This document shows, in pieces, positions 22,732 to 25,232 of a stretch of 25,232 nucleotides of DNA; position 1 is the stretch's first letter, and every line of letters starts with the position of its first letter. Source of the DNA: Glaciecola sp049650345. Lineage in GTDB: Bacteria; Pseudomonadota; Gammaproteobacteria; Enterobacterales; Alteromonadaceae. The translations under genes were made by a program, and so were the position numbers. Under the pieces are notes generated by a model that saw only the letters and a list, made by a program, of their open reading frames with translations, did not search any database and was not told the origin of the DNA. The stretch covers positions 1 through 25,232 of the forward strand of contig JBARZY010000219.1 of the NCBI GenBank assembly GCA_049650345.1, read 5' to 3'.

Positions 22732-23970
22732 TTGGCCACGACTAAACCCACACCTTTGTTTCCAACCTATGCTGAACTGATTGAGCTGAGTATTAATGAC
22801 TATCCGCAGCTGTCTGCCTATCTAGATAATCAACCTGCATGGATGAAGCAACATTGGGACTGGGCAAAGGATTACCTGCTGTGTATCGGCCGCAACAAAT
22901 CTGAGCATACTTACGTGCGTTTTCGAAACGACATCGAAAAGTTTTTGCTCTGGGTATTTATGGTTGATAAACAGCCTGTCGACGATTTACGCAAAGCCGA
23001 TATTTTACGGTACGTTGATTTTTGTGTGGCGCCACCAGTTAAATGGATAAGCACTCAGCTACATGACCGATTTAGTTTAAGCAGCGGGTATTTTACTTCA
23101 AATCTCAAATGGACACCATTCAGACAAACACCACCAAAATATGATAAAGACCGCGTTCTTGATCCTAAAAAATATAAACCGTCCCTACAGACCTTAGAAT
23201 CTATATTTGTTGCACTCAGCTCATTTTACCGACACCTGATTGATGAGGAAATTTGCTTCGGTAATCCCATTCCGCTGGCCAAGCGTGATTGCAAGCATAT
23301 GATAAAAAATAGCCAGGTAAAAACTATCAGCCGGCTAACAGAGCACCAGTGGCAATATCTGCTCGACATCGCAGTTGAGCTAGCCGATACAGATGCCCTA
23401 TTCGAACGAAATTTGTTTATCGTATCTACGATGAAAACGCTGTTTCTTAGGCTTTCTGAGCTTTCTGATAGGCAAGATTGGACACCCGTAATGAGTCACT
23501 TTTGGACGGATGAAGATAATAATTGGTGGTTTAAAGTATACGGTAAAGGTAAGAAAATACGCGATATTACCGTACCGCAGGGTTATTTGAGTTACTTAAA
23601 ACGCTATCGCGAGTGGCGCGGCCTATCGCCGCTGCCATCTATGGGTGAGCAAACCGTATTGGTAGAGAAAATAAGAGGTCGTGGCGGGCTAACAAGTCGC
23701 CAGATAAGTAGGCTCATTCAACAAGTATTTGATGCGGCATATGAAAAAATGAAAAAGGAACAAGGTCTAGACCCGGCTCAAAAATTAAATGAAGCTACAA
23801 CACACTATCTGCGCCATACGGGTGCAAGCATGGAAATTGAGCGTAATAGACCGCTCAAGGATCTGTCAGAAGACCTAGGCCATGCTAGTAGCGCCACCAC
23901 CGATACAGTATATGTCCAAGTTGAGCGAAAGAAACGCGCTTCCTCTGGTAAAGATAGAAAAGTCGAGTAG
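22732..23970 (+). CDS. Tyrosine recombinase/integrase
   Basis: The 412-aa protein has an N-terminal SAM-like core-binding region (about 35-180) and a C-terminal catalytic domain. The catalytic set is visible: R240 in 'LFLRLSEL', Lys in 'YGKGKKIR' (272-275), H358/R361 in 'HYLRHTG', H384 in 'LGHASSATT' and the nucleophile Y394 in 'DTVYVQV'. The frame opens with TTG at 22732 just after an in-frame stop (22711-22713). The first in-frame ATG is not until residue 38, which would cut the binding domain. An ATG at 22707 starts a 12-codon frame (MLIDKPKRFGHD) that runs into the gene in another phase. The HNH-like gene follows 3 nt after the stop. It probably mobilises or once mobilised this right-hand block. 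Confidence 0.9.
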   Translation: MATTKPTPLFPTYAELIELSINDYPQLSAYLDNQPAWMKQHWDWAKDYLLCIGRNKSEHTYVRFRNDIEKFLLWVFMVDKQPVDDLRKADILRYVDFCVAPPVKWISTQLHDRFSLSSGYFTSNLKWTPFRQTPPKYDKDRVLDPKKYKPSLQTLESIFVALSSFYRHLIDEEICFGNPIPLAKRDCKHMIKNSQVKTISRLTEHQWQYLLDIAVELADTDALFERNLFIVSTMKTLFLRLSELSDRQDWTPVMSHFWTDEDNNWWFKVYGKGKKIRDITVPQGYLSYLKRYREWRGLSPLPSMGEQTVLVEKIRGRGGLTSRQISRLIQQVFDAAYEKMKKEQGLDPAQKLNEATTHYLRHTGASMEIERNRPLKDLSEDLGHASSATTDTVYVQVERKKRASSGKDRKVE

Positions 23971-23973
23971 TTA

Positions 23974-24657
23974 ATGGGAACCAATACATGTTACATGTGC
24001 GACGCTTTGGCGACAACGAAAGAGCATATACCCCCAAAAGCCTTATTTCCCAAACAAAAAGATTTGCTTGGGGAATTCAGTCTACGTAAAGAACTAATAA
24101 CAGTGCCATCTTGTAAGGAGCACAATAATAATAAAAGTAGAGACGATGAATATTTAGTATTTTGTCTATCTACGTGCTTTCATGGAAACGACATAAAGGA
24201 GCAACTGTTTAACACGAAGATTATGCGGGCAATTGAAAGGCGTCCTGACACGTATTCGAACTTTTTAGATAATTATCAACGTGTAATGCTGAAACATCCA
24301 GATGGAAAAGTAGAACATACCGCCGCGTATTCAATAGACCTAAAACGTTTTGATAGTGTGTTGTCACATATAGCACGAGGCTTATATTACCATCACACTC
24401 AAACTAAATGGGAAGGACCAGCACTTGTCATGAGCAATGAATTACGTGATCTAAGCTCTAAAAATTCCGAAGAAATTAATACACTTGCTGATGATACTAT
24501 TGAGCGAGTAAGTGCATTTTTATTTGATACAGAAAATCATGGCCAAAACCCAGACGTGTTCTCTTATAAAATTCATGATAGTAGACCCAAGGGCTTCGTA
24601 ATTCTAATGAAATTCTACTCGGCGATAACTGTAGCGGTAACGCTAGCTGAAAAATAG
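23974..24657 (+). CDS. HNH-like treble-clef protein, candidate nuclease
   Basis: The 227-aa protein starts with a zinc-knuckle/treble-clef pattern typical of HNH-like endonucleases. Two cysteines (C6, C9) are followed by 'TKEHIPPKALFP' with E17/H18, then 'VPSCKEHNNNKSRDDEY' with C47, H50 and N51. The remainder (about 65-227) is unrecognised and has no membrane segment. It begins 3 nt after the recombinase stop without an evident ribosome binding site of its own, so it is likely translationally coupled. Genes of this kind travel as cargo of mobile elements and may act in defence. Nuclease activity is inferred from the zinc-finger pattern only. Confidence 0.7.
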   Translation: MGTNTCYMCDALATTKEHIPPKALFPKQKDLLGEFSLRKELITVPSCKEHNNNKSRDDEYLVFCLSTCFHGNDIKEQLFNTKIMRAIERRPDTYSNFLDNYQRVMLKHPDGKVEHTAAYSIDLKRFDSVLSHIARGLYYHHTQTKWEGPALVMSNELRDLSSKNSEEINTLADDTIERVSAFLFDTENHGQNPDVFSYKIHDSRPKGFVILMKFYSAITVAVTLAEK

Positions 24658-24696
24658 TAAAATTAACTGTTTTCTATATATAAACTAGGTGCTTAG

Positions 24697-24831
24697 GTGA
24701 AGTTATCGAAAATTAGTGACCTAAACGGTAGTTCAGCCTTTGTTATTAAAATACAGCAAGAAATAGCATTAAAAAGAAGCATGTACGCTATGACACAAGA
24801 GATTAAAAACTCAATATTAACAATGACTTGA
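24697..24831 (+). CDS. Possible 44-aa small protein
   Basis: A GTG-started frame encodes 44 aa beginning MKLSKISDLNGSSAF. It is preceded by AGGTGCTTAG, a poor ribosome binding site. The composition is polar and helical without a recognised family. It could be a remnant or chance frame. Confidence 0.2.
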   Translation: MKLSKISDLNGSSAFVIKIQQEIALKRSMYAMTQEIKNSILTMT

Positions 24832-25142
24832 AACTCATCTGGTTACGCGTACCTCTTATTTGAGACATATTTATCAATAAAGCGAAAATCATGGGTATCA
24901 TTTTAAATACTTAGTCTTGCATTGTATAAAAATTGTTGAATTCACGACTGGTTAAGTAATAGTAATAAGTCACTAATTCAATACGTTTACTGGTAACAAA
25001 GAAGCGTCTTATTTGTATGAATTAATACTAACATTCTGCCTATAACATTATCTCGCAAGGCACTATTACAAAAATAGTGACACACAATAATTGTTATGAG
25101 TATCTAAAGGCAAACATACCAAATAGTGTCACTAGCACTAAT
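24712..25142. repeat. Cluster of TAGTG/CACTA motifs in gene-poor right end
   Basis: Copies of ATTAGTGAC or close relatives occur at 24712-24720 (plus), 24969-24977 (minus), 25060-25067 (minus), 25073-25081 (plus), 25122-25130 (plus) and 25135-25142 (minus). Two of them form the hairpin CACTATT-ACAAA-AATAGTG (25061-25079). Two others abut in TAGTGTCACTA (25124-25134). Apart from the small frame above, 24658-25232 holds no visible gene. Repeated short sites beside a recombinase gene could be accessory binding sites. Confidence 0.35.
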
Positions 25143-25232
25143 GATGATTAGCTAAACATGCCTTTGTAGAATAAACATCCTGATTATGTCATTCAAAATA
25201 GGGCACAAATACGATTAAAAAGGTTACACAAT

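Noticed and set aside
1..25232. CRISPR arrays, tRNA or rRNA genes
   Set aside because: No regularly spaced long direct repeats, cloverleaf-like segments or rRNA-like stretches were seen on reading both strands.

Overview
The window looks like an AT-rich chromosomal segment from a marine gammaproteobacterium of the Alteromonadales type. This is inferred from the gene families and codon composition; no rRNA or species marker is present. A central block of envelope-modification genes (about 4.8-22.3 kb) is flanked by two accessory blocks with defence or mobile character.

Left accessory block (1-4.2 kb). A divergent partial gene runs off the left edge, possibly a transposase N-terminus. It is followed by a SprT-like zinc peptidase gene and then a four-gene TIR/SLOG cluster: a 160-aa TIR protein, a 388-aa TIR protein with extra N- and C-terminal domains, an overlapping stand-alone SLOG-domain protein, and a clear ThsB-type TIR protein. 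No SIR2 gene accompanies them, although classical type I Thoeris carries SIR2 fused to SLOG. This is the best candidate for an unusual immune system here. About 660 bp without a confident gene follows.

Central block (4.8-22.3 kb). An OmpR-family response regulator and its histidine kinase (PmrAB/QseBC-like) sit among genes that remodel the outer membrane: an intact EptA/MCR-type phosphoethanolamine transferase with DgkA, an Omp85-like barrel protein, a DUF5916 barrel protein, a COG4705 membrane protein, a DUF1232 protein, a second EptA paralog that has lost nearly all catalytic residues (with a DUF3108 partner), a GT2/GT39/GtrA glycosylation trio, and an LtaS-like sulfatase-fold phosphotransferase. 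Seven promoter regions in this block carry tandem half-sites of the type (C/A)TT(A/C)AG repeated every 11 bp. The last half-site lies exactly 10 bp upstream of a plausible -10 hexamer. This reads as one regulon of the local two-component system, with PmrA/PhoB-like activation geometry. EptA and the LtaS-like enzyme would both release diacylglycerol, which DgkA can recycle.

Right accessory block (22.3-25.2 kb). A perfect 19-bp inverted repeat with a 2-nt spacer precedes a tyrosine recombinase gene. An HNH-like zinc-finger nuclease candidate follows 3 nt after it. The remaining ~570 bp is gene-poor and holds a cluster of TAGTG/CACTA motifs. No tRNA, rRNA or CRISPR array was seen.
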